From the NCBI RefSeq assembly GCF_963924675.1, contig NC_089222.1, positions 8,686,501 through 8,750,500 of the forward strand: DNA of 64,000 bases, written 5' to 3'. The stretch is from Phocoena phocoena. Taxonomy: Eukaryota > Chordata > Mammalia > Artiodactyla > Phocoenidae. The position numbers and the translations under genes are program-made. The notes beneath the pieces are model-generated. The model made no database searches. It saw only the letters and a program-made list of their open reading frames with translations, and was not told the DNA's origin. Positions within the stretch are counted from its first letter, which is position 1, and each line of letters begins with the position of its first letter. Shown here piece after piece: positions 63,667-64,000 of this stretch.

Positions 63667-64000
63667 AAATTCTCCTCTTGAAAAACACACACATACAGAG
63701 TCTCATTCTCCCACTGATAATGAGCTGGCCACACTGAGGATAAATACACTCTTTTAGTTGCTCTTCCATGCCTTTCTATTAAGGAGAAAAACATAAGGGG
63801 GTGAATCAAGAATTGAGCCCAAACTTTGGAAGGCAAGCCCTACCTTTCCTCTGGGATGTGGTAAACTGAAGTCAATTGGAAGCAATGGAAAGCCTCCTTC
63901 CATTTGGTATTTTACCCCTCATTGCCCCCATCTCTGCACCTCTAATTGGGGATAATCATAGCAACCTAATAGGGCTGCAAGATTTGAACTGGATAATGGA

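Overview
This window is mammalian nuclear DNA, almost certainly from a cetacean (whale or dolphin). The main reason is its short interspersed repeats. It holds about 17 copies of the tRNA-derived SINE family (CHR type) whose sense strand opens with a 'GGGCTTCCCTGGTGG' motif; 14 are recognisable as long or short CHR copies and several have perfect target-site duplications. The short, young form ending in 'GCGTACCGCA' plus an A tail is what I know from toothed whales. The L1 3' ends have the 'TGTACACCTGAAACTAACACAACA' flavour of even-toed ungulates and whales. The species itself cannot be read from the window.

The only gene I can support with confidence lies on the minus strand: an internal piece of KCNH7 (ERG3, Kv11.3), a voltage-gated potassium channel of the ether-a-go-go-related family. 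Five consecutive coding exons are present. In transcript order they are 59095-58881 (end of the cyclic-nucleotide-binding homology domain), 29677-29639 (a 39-nt microexon), 24755-24397 (acidic and serine-rich cytoplasmic linker), 22359-22253 (linker) and 19581-19505 (start of the C-terminal coiled coil). Phases match across all four junctions, all splice sites are GT/AG, and there is no premature stop. Together they make 797 nt of open coding sequence. The exons for the N-terminal PAS domain, the membrane segments and most of the ligand-binding fold lie beyond the right edge. The last exon(s), with the rest of the coiled coil and the C terminus, lie beyond the left edge.

Everything else is intron: at least 19.5 kb at the left (1-19504), then 2.7, 2.0, 4.9 and 29.2 kb, and at least 4.9 kb at the right. 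These introns are filled with CHR SINEs, L1 fragments of several ages, DNA transposons (Tigger, MER5, MER20 and another hAT), older LINE/LTR/MIR remnants and microsatellites. Points of interest are a three-layer nest of L1 in L1 with a SINE inside (10960-15945), an internally deleted L1 that kept its 5' UTR (1020-1955), and a SINE subfamily series with a shared B-box change. There is also a possible unassigned exon on the plus strand (27244-27387), antisense to KCNH7, and several repeat-free AT-rich blocks that look like conserved non-coding DNA.

I found no operon, CRISPR array, tRNA, rRNA or recent virus. The many short open frames are mostly SINE- or L1-derived or chance frames. The window looks like an ordinary neuronal-gene intron landscape with a few features worth checking, not a new biological system.
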